A stretch of DNA of 64,000 nt from Nocardioides limicola (GTDB lineage Bacteria; Actinomycetota; Actinomycetes; Propionibacteriales; Nocardioidaceae). The notes below the pieces were generated by a model, which was not told where the DNA came from, did no database searches, and saw only the letters and a program-made list of their open reading frames with translations. This document shows, piece by piece, positions 19,269-26,820 of this stretch. The position numbers and the translations under genes were made by a program. The stretch is from the NCBI RefSeq assembly GCF_016827675.1, contig NZ_JAERJA010000004.1:248001-312000 (forward strand), in the 5' to 3' direction. Within the stretch, counting starts at the first letter, position 1; each line of letters begins with the position of its first letter.

Positions 19269-20269
19269 AGCAACCACCATCCCACCAGCACGGCAGAGAT
19301 GACAGCCACCGCGAACGTCAGCGGCGCGAACCGGACCGCGAAGGCACGGCCGAAGGTGCCCGACTGCATCGCCGCCAGCTTCACGTCGATGGCCGGCCCG
19401 ACCACCATGAAGGCCAACTGTGCGGTGGGGGAGAAACTCGACATGCTCGCCGCGACGAAGGCGTCGGCCTCGGAGCAGATCGCGATCAGGAACGCGAAGA
19501 GCGCCATCACCAAGATGCCGAGCCAGAACGACTCGGCGACGCTGTCGACCACCTGGCGGGGGACCAGCACGTTGATGCTGGCGGCGATCATCGCGCCCAG
19601 CACCAGGAAGCCACCGGCATGGAGGAAGTCGTGCTGCGCCGAGCCGAGGAACCGGACCAGCTTCGGTTGGCCGGCGTCCGGGGGGAGTTTCGGCAGTCGC
19701 ATCGGCACCTTGCCGCCCAACGTCAGCCACAGCCACCCCATCACCAGGGCCACCGAGAGTGAGGCGACGAAGCGGGCCAGCACCATCTCCGGCTGACCCG
19801 GGAAGGCGACCGCAGTGGAGACAAGCACGATCGGGTTGATGGCGGGCGCGGACAGCAGGAAGGTGAGCGCCGCCGCCGGGGGGACGCCACGGCGGATCAG
19901 GCTGCCCGAGATCGGCACCGAGGCGCACTCGCAGCCGGGCAGCGCCATCCCGGAGAGGCCGGCCACCGGCACTGCCAGCCCGGAACGTTTGGGGACCACG
20001 GCGGCCAGCACCCGCTCGGACAGCAGCACGGAGATGAAGCTGGCCAGCAACACCCCACCGACCAGGAACGGCAGCGCCTGCACCACGATCGCGACGAACA
20101 TGGTGCTCCAGGCCTGCAGCGGACGGAAGTCCAGCAGGTCGATCAGCCAGCGCTGGGACAGCAGCGTCCCCATCAGGATGATGGCGACGAGCTCGGTCTG
20201 CCCGAGCAGCCGGCGGCGGGTCGCCGGCGCAGCAGTCGACCGACCGCTGCTGGTCTCGGTGCCGTCCAT
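19265..20269 (-). CDS. YraQ/DUF318-family permease
   Basis: A 334-residue integral membrane protein with about eight helices. It carries the family motif LSGMALPGCECASVPISGSL, with a Cys-Glu-Cys in the membrane core, and SAPAINPIVLVSTAVAF. It is encoded directly upstream of its TIGR03943 partner with a 4-bp overlap. Such permeases are linked to Cu/Zn/As or cofactor efflux in several bacteria, but the substrate here is unknown. Confidence 0.86.
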   Translation of the reverse strand: MDGTETSSGRSTAAPATRRRLLGQTELVAIILMGTLLSQRWLIDLLDFRPLQAWSTMFVAIVVQALPFLVGGVLLASFISVLLSERVLAAVVPKRSGLAVPVAGLSGMALPGCECASVPISGSLIRRGVPPAAALTFLLSAPAINPIVLVSTAVAFPGQPEMVLARFVASLSVALVMGWLWLTLGGKVPMRLPKLPPDAGQPKLVRFLGSAQHDFLHAGGFLVLGAMIAASINVLVPRQVVDSVAESFWLGILVMALFAFLIAICSEADAFVAASMSSFSPTAQLAFMVVGPAIDVKLAAMQSGTFGRAFAVRFAPLTFAVAVISAVLVGWWLL

Positions 20270-20295
20270 CCGCCTGCCTTGGTGTGGGGTGGGAC

Positions 20296-21402
20296 TCAGA
20301 CGGTAGCCCAGTCGGGGTTCCAGCCGGCGATCTCGGAGGCGGGTCGGGTGCCCGGTCCGGTATAGATCGCCGAGGGGCGGATCAGGCGGCCGGTCTTCTT
20401 CTGCTCCAGGATGTGCGCCGACCAGCCCCCGGTACGGGCGCAGGTGAACATCGAGGTGAACATGTGGGCCGGGACCTCGGCGAAGTCCAGCACGATCGCC
20501 GCCCAGAACTCGACGTTGGTCTCCAGGACCCGGTCAGGGCGGCGGGCCCGCAGTTCCTCCAAGGCGGCCTTCTCCAGCGCCTCGGCGACCTCGTAGCGGG
20601 GGGCACCGAGCTCCTTGGCGGTACGACGCAGCACCCGCGCGCGGGGGTCCTCGGCGCGGTAGACGCGGTGCCCGAAGCCCATCAGCCGCTCACCGGAGTC
20701 CAGGAGCTGCTTGACGTAGCCGGTCGCGTCGCCGGACTTCTCCACGTCTTCGATCATGCCCAGCACCCGGGACGGGGCGCCGCCGTGCAGCGGGCCACTC
20801 ATCGCGCCGATGGCTCCGGAGAAGGCAGCAGCCACGTCGGCGCCGGTGGAGGTGATCACCCGGGCGGTGAAGGTGGAGGCGTTCATGCCGTGCTCGGCAG
20901 CGCTGGACCAGTAGGCGTCGATGGCGTGCGCGTGCTTGGGGTCGGACTCGCCCTTCCAGCGGATCAAGAACTTCTCGGCCAGCGTGCTGCCCTCGTCGAC
21001 GACCTTCTGCGACACCACCGGCTTGTCGATGCCGCGCGCGGACTGGGCGGCATAGGAGAGCACCATCACCGCGACCCGGGACAGGTCCTCGCGGGCCTGC
21101 TCGTCGCTGATGTCATAGGTCTGACCGAAGCCGAGCATCGGGGCCAGCATCGCGATCGCGGCCTGGACGTCGACACGGACGTCACCGGTGTGCACGGGGA
21201 GGGTGACCGCCTCGGCGGGCGGCAGCCCGGGGTCATAGCCGCCGTCGATCAGCAGCCCCCAGACCTTCTCGAACGGGACCCGGCCGGCCAACTCCTCGAT
21301 GTCGACGCCGCGGTAACGCAGCGCTGACCCTTCCTTGTCGGGCTCCGCGATCTGGGTCTCGAACGCGACTACGCCTTCCAAACCGTGCTGGATCTCGGCC
21401 AT
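20296..21402 (-). CDS. citA: Citrate synthase (short actinobacterial type, citrate synthase 2)
   Basis: A 368-residue enzyme condensing acetyl-CoA and oxaloacetate. It starts MAEIQHGLEGVVAFET. Catalytic regions visible are SGPLHGGAPSRV (first His), GFGHRVYRAEDPRA (second His) and ETNVEFWAAIVLD (Asp-type region). It is shorter than the hexameric GltA type. It is divergent from pdxH with a 152-bp intergenic space. The symbol follows the mycobacterial naming for this class. Confidence 0.93.
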   Translation of the reverse strand: MAEIQHGLEGVVAFETQIAEPDKEGSALRYRGVDIEELAGRVPFEKVWGLLIDGGYDPGLPPAEAVTLPVHTGDVRVDVQAAIAMLAPMLGFGQTYDISDEQAREDLSRVAVMVLSYAAQSARGIDKPVVSQKVVDEGSTLAEKFLIRWKGESDPKHAHAIDAYWSSAAEHGMNASTFTARVITSTGADVAAAFSGAIGAMSGPLHGGAPSRVLGMIEDVEKSGDATGYVKQLLDSGERLMGFGHRVYRAEDPRARVLRRTAKELGAPRYEVAEALEKAALEELRARRPDRVLETNVEFWAAIVLDFAEVPAHMFTSMFTCARTGGWSAHILEQKKTGRLIRPSAIYTGPGTRPASEIAGWNPDWATV

Positions 21403-21541
21403 GGGTGGGGCTCCTTTGCACTCCGGTCACCAGCCCGGGGGTTGTCGGACCGGCTGGCGGCAACCTCGCCGCCCCCGGCATTCTGCCCCGAGATCGGCCC
21501 GGGCGCACATGCAGGGGTTCAGCCACCGGACATACCAGGGC

Positions 21542-21547
21542 TAGGGT
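21542..21547 (+). promoter_or_regulatory. -10 element of the pdxH promoter
   Basis: TAGGGT ends 7 bp before the ATG at 21555. With no ribosome site in between, pdxH is probably read from a leaderless mRNA. Confidence 0.5.
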
Positions 21548-21554
21548 CGCCACC

Positions 21555-22271
21555 ATGTCGAGGGCCGAGGAGATCGCCGCGCTGCGGCGCGAGTACGCCG
21601 ACGCCGGGCTGGATGAGACCGCGCTGGCCGGCGACCCGTTCGTGATGTTCCGACGCTGGTTCGACGAGGCCCGCGCCGCCGGTCTTCATGAGCCCAACGC
21701 GATGGTGGTGTCCACCGTCTCAGCCACCGGGGAGCCCTCCTCGCGGATGGTGTTGTTGAAGGTCTTCGACGAGCGCGGCTGGGGCTTCTTCACCAACCTG
21801 GAGTCAGCGAAGGGTCACGACCTGGCCGGCAACCCTGCCTGCGCGCTGCTGTTCCCGTGGCATCCGTTGGAACGGCAGGTGCGGATCACCGGCACCGCCA
21901 GCCAGCTGTCGCGCGAGGAGGTCGCGGACTACTTCGCCGGTCGTCCCAGGGGCGCCCAGGTGGGGGCGTGGGCGTCTCCCCAGAGCGACGTGGTCGCCGA
22001 CCGGGCGGCGTTGGACACGTCGTACCAGGCGGTCGCGGAGCGGTTCGCGGGCGTCGAGCCGCTGCCGGTGCCCGACCACTGGGGCGGGTACGTCGTGGAG
22101 CCGCACGCCGTCGAGTTCTGGCAGGGCCGCCCCGGTCGGATGCACGACCGACTCCGCTACCTCCGCACGCCCCCCACCCCCACGACCCCCACCCACACGC
22201 CCCCCACCCACACGCCCCCCACCCACACGCCCCCCACCCCCACCTGGACCATCGAACGCCTCGCCCCCTGA
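21555..22271 (+). CDS. pdxH: Pyridoxamine/pyridoxine 5'-phosphate oxidase
   Basis: A 238-residue FMN enzyme making PLP. FMN and substrate segments are visible: PNAMVVSTVSATGEPSSRMV, GFFTNLESAKG, RQVRITGTAS, GAWASPQSD, and the C-terminal VEFWQGRPGRMHDRLRY. Between RLRY and the final WTIERLAP sits a 25-residue insert encoded by five 15-bp repeats (TPPTH-type units). Normal relatives have only a few residues there, so the last strand is displaced but the frame is kept. Divergent from citrate synthase; upstream starts lack support. Confidence 0.94.
   Translation: MSRAEEIAALRREYADAGLDETALAGDPFVMFRRWFDEARAAGLHEPNAMVVSTVSATGEPSSRMVLLKVFDERGWGFFTNLESAKGHDLAGNPACALLFPWHPLERQVRITGTASQLSREEVADYFAGRPRGAQVGAWASPQSDVVADRAALDTSYQAVAERFAGVEPLPVPDHWGGYVVEPHAVEFWQGRPGRMHDRLRYLRTPPTPTTPTHTPPTHTPPTHTPPTPTWTIERLAP
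22166..22240 (+). repeat. Five 15-bp tandem repeats inside pdxH
   Basis: The unit is CACGCCCCCCACCCA, present five times end to end with one or two substitutions in units 1, 2 and 5. Being a multiple of three it adds Thr/Pro/His pentapeptides without a frameshift. It suggests replication slippage. Confidence 0.95.
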
Positions 22272-22337
22272 CGAAGTGGGGTTTGTGGCCGCGCGAAGTG
22301 GGGTTTGTGGCCAGCCGAGGTGTGGTTTGTGGCCGCC
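22272..22337 (+). repeat. Three 22-bp tandem repeats (direct arm)
   Basis: Three contiguous units beginning CGAAGTGGGGTTTGTGGCC plus three variable bases start at the base after the pdxH stop. Unit 3 has two substitutions. The same unit occurs four times in reverse orientation at 22571-22658. There are no spacers, so it is not a CRISPR array. Confidence 0.95.
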
Positions 22338-22358
22338 ACGGCCCCGGAAATGGGACAA

Positions 22359-22415
22359 CCCGCAGGTGTGCGTCGTACGACGCTCTCCGCTGGACGTCGG
22401 CGGAGCACCTGCGGG
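22359..22415 (+). ncRNA. Predicted three-way-junction structured element
   Basis: CCCGCAGGTG (22359-22368) pairs perfectly with CACCTGCGGG (22406-22415). Inside, GCGTC-GTAC-GACGC (22370-22383) and CTCCGC-loop-GCGGAG (22385-22405) form two more stems with single-base linkers. The whole 57-nt block folds as a compact cloverleaf-like junction on either strand. It lies between the two 22-bp repeat arms, upstream of the DevS-like kinase. No known RNA family was recognised; a structured RNA, DNA cruciform or regulatory leader are all possible. Confidence 0.4.
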
Positions 22416-22570
22416 CCGGGTAGTCGCCCTTGGATTGCTGCTGGCGCAGTTGCGCGTCAGCGGGCAACCACCTCACGCGTCCGATAGAAATTCACGCTTC
22501 GGACCACCTCCTTTCCCGTGTGGACTCCCACGGTAGAGGTGGCGAGCGGCTGGATCAACGGCTTTTCCGG

Positions 22571-22658
22571 CGTGGCCAGAAACCCCACCTCGGCTGGCCA
22601 CAAACCCCACGTCGCGCGTCCAGAAACCCCACCTCGGCCGGCCACAAACCCCACTTCG
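22571..22658 (-). repeat. Four 22-bp tandem repeats (inverted arm)
   Basis: Four contiguous 22-bp units whose reverse complement is the CGAAGTGGGGTTTGTGGCC-type unit at 22272-22337. Copies alternate between a CCAGAAACCCCAC and a CCACAAACCCCAC form, suggesting duplication of a two-unit block. They end 19 bp before the kinase GTG. Confidence 0.95.
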
Positions 22659-22676
22659 GCGGGGTACGGTGCCGGG

Positions 22677-24143
22677 GTGGCAGGGAGCGGGTCGACGAGC
22701 GGCGGGGTGGGGGAGTCCAGTGGGGTGGGGGAGTCCAGTGGGGTGGGGGACGCCGACTCCGAGCTGCGTGAGGTGCTCCGCGGGATCGTGGTGTCTGCCT
22801 GCACCCTGACCGGGGCCAGCGCCGGCGAGTTGGCGCTCCACCACGCCGACGGGGCCCTGAGCGGGGCGATCACCCACCGCACCGTCACCGCTGACCCGAA
22901 ACACCGGCGTGGCCTACGGTCACACGGCACCGAGGCCGCCGGGTCAGTGGCCGACGTGCGGGTGCGCGGCGCCGTCCAGGGTGAGCTCCGGGTCTGGGGC
23001 AGGTCGACCGGCTTCACCGACCACGACCGGGTGGTCCTGGACACGCTCGCCGGGACTGCCGGCGTCATTCTCGGCCACGCCCGCGCCTATGCGCTGAGCG
23101 AGCAGCGCCGCCGACTGCTCGAGGCGACCACGCTGGTCGCCGAAGCGCTGCAACCGCCGGTCCGCCTCGACGAGGCCTTCGGCCAGGTGGTGCTCGGCGC
23201 CCGAGTGCTCACCGGCGCCATAGCCGCCGCAGTCGTGCACCTGCTCCCCGACGGTGTCCAGATCGCTGCCGGTGGCGGGCCCGCGATGCAGCAGATCAGG
23301 GCACTGCTCGACGCCGACGAGGCCCAACTGCGCGAGCCGGGCTCCGGCGCGCGCATCGTGGTCCGGGGTCGTGACACCTGGGTGCTGGTGCCGCTGCGCG
23401 CCCACCTGGCCCACCCCGGAGTTCTGGTCCTGGCCGTCGACCCGACACACCGGATCGACGACGGTGAACTGGAGGTGCTCACCGCGTACGGCGATCAGGC
23501 GTCGCTGTCCCTGGACCGCGCCCAGGCCCTGGTGGACCGCCGCGAGTTGCTGCTGACCGCCGATCGGGAGCGGATCGCCCGCGACCTTCACGATGTGGTG
23601 ATCCAGCGGCTCTTCGCCACCGGACTGCAACTCCAGGGGGCCCGCCGGCTCACCGCCGACCCGGACGTGATCAGCCGACTCGACGGCGCGGTCAACGAGC
23701 TCGATGTGACCATCCGGGAGATCCGGGCCAGCATCTTCGAGTTGCAGAACCGGCAGCAGGCGTCGCTGCGCACCGACCTCACCTCGCTGGCCCGTGAGTA
23801 CGCCGCGACCCTGGGTTTCGTGCCCACCCTGCGCACCGTGGGTCCGCTGGACCTCAACGTGACCCCGACCGCGGCGGCGCAGTTGATGACGGTGCTGCGC
23901 GAGGCGCTGTCCAACGTGGCCCGGCACGCTCGTGCGGGCAGTTGCGAGATCGAGGTCTCGGCCGACGAGCACTGGTTGCAGTTGCTGGTCACCGACGACG
24001 GGGTCGGGCTGCCTCCGGAGCGTCAGGAGAGCGGGCTGCGCAACGCTCGGACCCGTGCCGTCGAGGCGGGTGGCACCTTGACTCTGGGGGCCGGGACCAG
24101 TGGCGGGGCTCGCCTGACCTGGCGGATCCCGGTGGATGCCTGA
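22677..24143 (+). CDS. DevS/DosS-like GAF sensor histidine kinase
   Basis: A 488-residue soluble kinase starting at GTG 22677; longer in-frame extensions run into the 22-bp repeats and are unlikely. A Gly/Ser/Val linker near the N-terminus comes from an 18-bp repeat at 22704-22757. Two GAF-like domains lie at about 30-145 and 160-280. The H-box is IARDLHDVVIQRLFA with phospho-acceptor His305. The HATPase has ALSNVARHA and TDDGVGLP. The first GAF is shorter than in mycobacterial DevS and lacks an obvious heme-ligand segment, so oxygen sensing is not assured. Convergent with its DevR-like partner, 4 bp apart. Confidence 0.87.
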   Translation: MAGSGSTSGGVGESSGVGESSGVGDADSELREVLRGIVVSACTLTGASAGELALHHADGALSGAITHRTVTADPKHRRGLRSHGTEAAGSVADVRVRGAVQGELRVWGRSTGFTDHDRVVLDTLAGTAGVILGHARAYALSEQRRRLLEATTLVAEALQPPVRLDEAFGQVVLGARVLTGAIAAAVVHLLPDGVQIAAGGGPAMQQIRALLDADEAQLREPGSGARIVVRGRDTWVLVPLRAHLAHPGVLVLAVDPTHRIDDGELEVLTAYGDQASLSLDRAQALVDRRELLLTADRERIARDLHDVVIQRLFATGLQLQGARRLTADPDVISRLDGAVNELDVTIREIRASIFELQNRQQASLRTDLTSLAREYAATLGFVPTLRTVGPLDLNVTPTAAAQLMTVLREALSNVARHARAGSCEIEVSADEHWLQLLVTDDGVGLPPERQESGLRNARTRAVEAGGTLTLGAGTSGGARLTWRIPVDA

Positions 24144-24147
24144 GCGT

Positions 24148-24780
24148 TCAGCTGAGCAGTTTGGAGGCCAGCACCGCGGCCTGGGTGCGTCGCTGTAGGC
24201 CCAACTTCGCCAGCAGGCCGGACACGTTGTTCTTGACCGTCTTCTCGGCCAGGAACAGTTTCTCGCCGATCTGGCGGTTGGTCAGCCCCTCGGCGATCAG
24301 CTCGAGGATCTGCCGCTCACGCTGGTTCAGGGCGGCCAGTTCGGCCGGCTGCTCAGGCTCCCCGTCGCGGACCCGGGCGATCACCCGCGCGGTGAGTGAG
24401 GGGTCGATGGTGGACTGGCCCGCGGCCACCCGGCGGACCGAGTCCAGCAGCGCCGGACCGTCGATCTGCTTGAGCAGGTAGCCGGCCGCACCAGCCAGGA
24501 TCGCCGCGAAGAGTGCCTCGTCGTCGTCGTAGGAGGTGAGGATCAGCGCCCGGATGTCGGGGTTGGCCGAGCGTACGTCGCGACACACGTCGACACCGCT
24601 GCCGTCGGGCAGGCGCCCGTCGAGGACCGCCACGTCCGGGGCCAGGGCGAGGATCTGCTCGGCAGTGCCCTCGACCACCCCGGCCTCGCCGACCACCTCG
24701 ATGTCGTCCTCGGACTCCATCAGGTCGCGCAGGCCACGTCGCACGACCTCGTGGTCGTCGAGCAGGAAGATGCGGATCAT
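24148..24780 (-). CDS. DevR/DosR-like NarL-family response regulator
   Basis: A 210-residue regulator. The receiver domain has LLDDHEVVRRGL and Asp54 in VAVLDGRLPDG, the same residue number as the phospho-acceptor of mycobacterial DosR. ALILTSYDDDEALFAAILAG is also DosR-like. The HTH recognition region FLAEKTVKNNVSGLLAKLG keeps the Lys-Lys-Asn trio of DosR. The ATG at 24780 (MIRIFLL) is preferred over upstream in-frame codons because it begins the receiver fold. A DosR-like box lies in its upstream region (24875-24888). Confidence 0.88.
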   Translation of the reverse strand: MIRIFLLDDHEVVRRGLRDLMESEDDIEVVGEAGVVEGTAEQILALAPDVAVLDGRLPDGSGVDVCRDVRSANPDIRALILTSYDDDEALFAAILAGAAGYLLKQIDGPALLDSVRRVAAGQSTIDPSLTARVIARVRDGEPEQPAELAALNQRERQILELIAEGLTNRQIGEKLFLAEKTVKNNVSGLLAKLGLQRRTQAAVLASKLLS

Positions 24781-24874
24781 CCGGCCATTGTGTCTGATCC
24801 AGCGACGCTCCGTCGCGACGTTGGGTCGGACCGGCATCGTTCCCTGTCAAAGTGAGCCGAACGGACAACGTTCC

Positions 24875-24888
24875 GGGACCTTCGGCCC
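24875..24888 (-). promoter_or_regulatory. Degenerate DosR-like box between devR-like and ideR-like genes
   Basis: GGGACCTTCGGCCC differs at two of 14 positions from the GGGACCTTGGTCCC box found upstream of the double-TetR gene. It is about 95 bp upstream of the DevR-like start and 22 bp upstream of the IdeR-like start, so it could autoregulate the former. Confidence 0.3.
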
Positions 24889-24910
24889 ACCGGCCGTGCC
24901 GGGAGGGACG

Positions 24911-25612
24911 ATGGGACACAATGGGGGCGTGAGCGATCTCATCGACACCACCGAGATGTACCTCCGGACCATCTATGAACTGGTCGAGGAGGGAATCGTC
25001 CCGTTGCGGGCGCGGATCGCCGAGCGCCTGCACCAATCGGGGCCGACCGTCTCCCAGACGGTGGCCCGGATGGAGCGCGACGGCTTGCTGACGGTCGAGG
25101 GCGACCGGCACCTGGAGTTCACCGAGGAGGGTCGCCGGCTGGCCACTCGGGTGATGCGCAAGCACCGGCTCGCCGAGCGGCTGCTGACCGATGTCATCGG
25201 CCTGGACTGGGAGCACGTGCACGCGGAGGCGTGCCGCTGGGAGCACGTGATGAGTGAGGCGGTGGAACGCCGCCTGATCGAGTTGCTCGACCACCCCACC
25301 GAGTCGCCGTACGGCAACCCGATCCCGGGTCTGGAGGAGCTGGGTCAGGACCGCGGCGAGGACTTCATGGAGGGCGTTGAGTCGCTCGCTCAGGTGGCCG
25401 GGCCCACCGAGGCCAGGGTCCGGGTCCGGCGCATCTCCGAGGAGATGCAGAAGGACGAGGACCTGATGAGCGCGCTGCACCGCGTCGGTGCCACGCCGGA
25501 CAAGTCGGTGACCGTGGTGGCCACCGACGAGGGCGTCCTGGTCGGCTCGGGCGGCGAGACCGCCGAGATCGTCCCCGAGGCGGCCGAGCACATCTTCGTA
25601 CGCCGTACCTGA
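24911..25612 (+). CDS. ideR: Iron-dependent repressor of the DtxR/IdeR family
   Basis: A 233-residue metalloregulator. The N-terminal winged helix contains MYLRTIYELVEEG and QSGPTVSQTVARMERDGLL. Metal residues are present in RKHRLAERLL (His, Glu) and HAEACRWEHVMSE (His, Cys, Glu, His). A C-terminal SH3-like region follows. GTG 24929 is an equally possible start: it gives MSDLIDTTEMYL, closer to IdeR, but the ATG has the GGGAGGG nearby. It should repress iron-uptake genes when Fe(II)-loaded; no target is evident in the window. Confidence 0.9.
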   Translation: MGHNGGVSDLIDTTEMYLRTIYELVEEGIVPLRARIAERLHQSGPTVSQTVARMERDGLLTVEGDRHLEFTEEGRRLATRVMRKHRLAERLLTDVIGLDWEHVHAEACRWEHVMSEAVERRLIELLDHPTESPYGNPIPGLEELGQDRGEDFMEGVESLAQVAGPTEARVRVRRISEEMQKDEDLMSALHRVGATPDKSVTVVATDEGVLVGSGGETAEIVPEAAEHIFVRRT

Positions 25613-25633
25613 GGCGTTCGCACGCGCGCGTTC

Positions 25634-26479
25634 TCAGACGCGGGCCGGTGCCCGCCGATGCGCGGCCAGCAGGGTGAGGAACTCGCTGCATCCTGCCCCC
25701 AGCCGCAGGGTGGCGGCGGCGTCGCCCCGGGTGGCGCCACGGTTGACGATGACCACGTCCACACCGGCGGCGGCGGCCCGTTTCACGAAGCGCAGCCCGC
25801 TCATCACCGTCAACGACGAGCCGACCACCAGCAGCGCACCGCCGTTGGTGGCGAGCGCATCGACGGCCTCCAGGCAACGCTGCACCCGGCCACGGGGGAC
25901 GTTCTCACCGAAGAAGACCACATCGGGTTTGAGGCGCCCTCCACACGCCTCACAGCCGGGTACGACGAAGCTCGCGGTGGCGGCCAGCTCCACGTCCCCG
26001 TCGGGTCGCGCGGGTGCCGCCGCGTGAATGGTGAGGAAGTCGGGGTTGGCTGCGGTGAGCCGGTCCTGAAGTCGGGCCCGCGGGGAGGAGGCCCGGCAGT
26101 CGAGGCAGACCACGTCGGAGACCCGGCCGTGCAGGGCGACCATCGGCTGCTGCCCACTGGCCTCGTGCAGGCCGTCGACGTTCTGGGTGATCAGGAGGTC
26201 GATCGCCGGGGTCGCGGCCAGCGCCCGGTGGCCGGCGTTGGGTGTGGCGTGCCCGATCCGCTGGTAGCCCAGGTGGCTGCGCGCCCAGTACCGCTGCTGG
26301 GCGGCCGGTGAGGAGACGAACTCCTGGAAGGTCATCGGTCGTCGATCCGGCGCCCCGGGGCCGCGGTAGTCGGGGATCCCGGAGTCGGTGCTCACTCCGG
26401 CGCCGGTCAGCACCACCAGCCGGCGGTCGGCCAACGCCGCCAGGGTAGTGGTCAGCGACGTCGACGCGGCCGTGGTCAT
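25634..26479 (-). CDS. Sir2-family NAD-dependent protein deacylase
   Basis: A 281-residue sirtuin. NAD-binding GAGVSTDSGIPDYRG, catalytic NVDGLHEASG with LHGRV, and a four-Cys zinc site (VCLDC and GCEACGG) are visible. The ATG overlaps the stop of the DUF2277 gene (ATGA). It has no clear lid features that would separate deacetylase from desuccinylase or lipoamidase activity. Confidence 0.92.
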   Translation of the reverse strand: MTTAASTSLTTTLAALADRRLVVLTGAGVSTDSGIPDYRGPGAPDRRPMTFQEFVSSPAAQQRYWARSHLGYQRIGHATPNAGHRALAATPAIDLLITQNVDGLHEASGQQPMVALHGRVSDVVCLDCRASSPRARLQDRLTAANPDFLTIHAAAPARPDGDVELAATASFVVPGCEACGGRLKPDVVFFGENVPRGRVQRCLEAVDALATNGGALLVVGSSLTVMSGLRFVKRAAAAGVDVVIVNRGATRGDAAATLRLGAGCSEFLTLLAAHRRAPARV

Positions 26480-26745
26480 CGGGCGTAGCGCACCGCGGCC
26501 CGGGCGCGCGCCTTCTCGGCCTCGACCTCCCGGTCCTTCGGTGGTGCGCTGGTCACCAGGGAGTCGACCAGCCGTCGGGTGGCGGCGGTGATCTCGGCGA
26601 CGGCGGCATCGAAGGCCGCCTGGTTGGCCAGCGAGGGTTTGGTGCTGCCGCTGACCTTGCGGACGAACTGCAGCGCCGCGGCGGCGACCTCGTCGTCGGT
26701 GGCCGGGGGTTCGAAGTTGTGGAGCGGGCGGATGTTGCGGCACAT
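26476..26745 (-). CDS. DUF2277 family protein
   Basis: An 89-residue protein with the family opening MCRNIRPLHNFEPPATDDEV and a central Ala-rich helix. The MCRNI start is highly typical, with Cys2 and the following Arg conserved in relatives. It is translationally coupled to the sirtuin. Function is not established in the family. Confidence 0.9.
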   Translation of the reverse strand: MCRNIRPLHNFEPPATDDEVAAAALQFVRKVSGSTKPSLANQAAFDAAVAEITAATRRLVDSLVTSAPPKDREVEAEKARARAAVRYAR

Positions 26746-26820
26746 GCCTTCAGGGTACGCAGCGTGTGGCGCTCCCGCAGGTGCAGCGCCTTCGTCGTTG
26801 GCGCTGAGGCTCGGCCGCTC

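Noticed and set aside
22272..22658. CRISPR array
   Set aside because: Units of 22 bp abut with no spacers, occur in two orientations and have no cas genes nearby.
22518..22676. N-terminal extension of the DevS-like kinase across the repeats
   Set aside because: The extra residues merely translate the 22-bp repeats and give a Pro/Asn/Thr-rich stretch without a ribosome site; the GTG at 22677 is a better start.
22677..24143. Heme-based oxygen sensor identical in function to DosS
   Set aside because: The first GAF is shortened and no heme-ligand His segment could be recognised, so only the general DevS-like class is claimed.
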